Part shown: in pieces, positions 6,371 through 6,479 of the stretch | Position numbering within the stretch: position 1 is the first letter of the stretch | Layout: the number at the start of each line of letters is the position of its first letter | NCBI GenBank assembly: GCA_017395885.1 | Contig: JAFQNM010000096.1 | Location: forward strand, 1 to 6,479 | DNA from: Clostridia bacterium | GTDB lineage: Bacteria > Bacillota > Clostridia > Oscillospirales > CAG-272 | Length of the DNA stretch: 6,479 nucleotides | Direction of reading: 5' to 3' | Notes under the pieces: generated by a model | The model's database searches: none | The model's input: only the letters and a program-made list of their open reading frames with translations | Told to the model about the DNA's origin: nothing | Made by a program: the position numbers and the translations under genes

Positions 6371-6400
6371 GAAATCCCCTGAAAATCAGGGGATTTCTTT
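6371..6400 (+). terminator. Terminator-like 12+12 bp hairpin followed by a T-rich run
   Basis: GAAATCCCCTGA (6371-6382) and TCAGGGGATTTC (6386-6397) are perfect arms around an AAA loop. The right arm and following bases read TTTCTTT on the plus strand, resembling an intrinsic terminator. There is no gene between this and the terminator at 6220-6250, so it would end either read-through or a short untranslated RNA covering the two hairpins before it. Confidence 0.6.
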
Positions 6401-6479
6401 AATGTGACTTTAATAATTTGTTGCTTTTGCCGTTTACAGTTAAAGCTTCGATCCGGCTGTCTTTGTTTTGATATATTTG
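6401..6479. other. AT-rich intergenic stretch with no recognised feature
   Basis: After the last hairpin the sequence becomes AT-rich to the window edge. I see no start codon with a credible ribosome binding site, no clear promoter pair and no tRNA-like structure. It may be the upstream or downstream flank of a gene beyond the window. Confidence 0.5.

Noticed and set aside
6235..6372. A 45-codon plus-strand frame starting MHLLFCSLS with an AAGGAGA five bases ahead of the ATG
   Set aside because: The apparent Shine-Dalgarno and start codon are both parts of the terminator hairpin at 6220-6250, and the rest of the frame is made of hairpin arms. The peptide is Arg/Ser-rich with no recognisable domain.
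6251..6400. A CRISPR array
   Set aside because: The hairpin arms differ from one another and there is no regularly spaced direct repeat.

Overview
The window most likely comes from a gut- or rumen-type Clostridia genome, probably Oscillospirales or Ruminococcaceae-like. This is inferred from the gene content, not from a marker gene. The evidence is AAGGAGA-type ribosome binding sites, TTGACA/TATAAT promoters, TAA stops, moderate GC, acidic Thr/Asp/Glu/Pro linkers in exported proteins, a Listeria-Bacteroides (Flg_new) repeat and a cohesin-like domain. Three of the four genes encode exported or surface-anchored proteins.

Bases 1-2960 (minus strand): a very large secreted enzyme gene that starts at 2830 and runs off the left edge, with at least 943 codons. 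Its parts are a signal peptide, a beta-sandwich domain, a second beta-rich module, an SGNH/GDSL hydrolase domain, a LamG-like region, a Flg_new repeat and an Ig-like domain. It has its own near-perfect promoter just downstream of the terminator of the next operon.

Bases 2971-5079 (minus strand): a two-gene operon. It has a promoter at 5052-5079, then a sugar-phosphate isomerase/epimerase-like TIM barrel (5010-4210), then, after a single base, a CapA/PgsA-like metallophosphatase lipoprotein (4208-3009). It ends in a strong hairpin terminator.

Bases 5027-5200: a divergent intergenic region with back-to-back promoters. A 7+7 bp inverted repeat overlaps the -35 box of the rightward promoter, and a small hairpin lies near the predicted 5' end of the rightward transcript.

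Bases 5201-6205 (plus strand): a membrane-anchored surface protein with a signal peptide, cohesin-like domain, acidic linker, short D-x-x-G-N repeats and a C-terminal transmembrane helix.

Bases 6206-6479: no convincing gene, but a dense run of hairpins: a terminator, a perfect 15+15 bp palindrome, a nested 58-nt hairpin and a terminator-like 12+12 bp hairpin.

Taken together the genes suggest a cell-surface locus for handling extracellular carbohydrate: a secreted esterase-like enzyme, a surface anchor with a cohesin-like fold, a lipoprotein and a cytoplasmic sugar isomerase. That link is inference. The most notable items are the hairpin cluster, the membrane-anchored cohesin-like protein beside a large secreted hydrolase, and the symmetric candidate operator.
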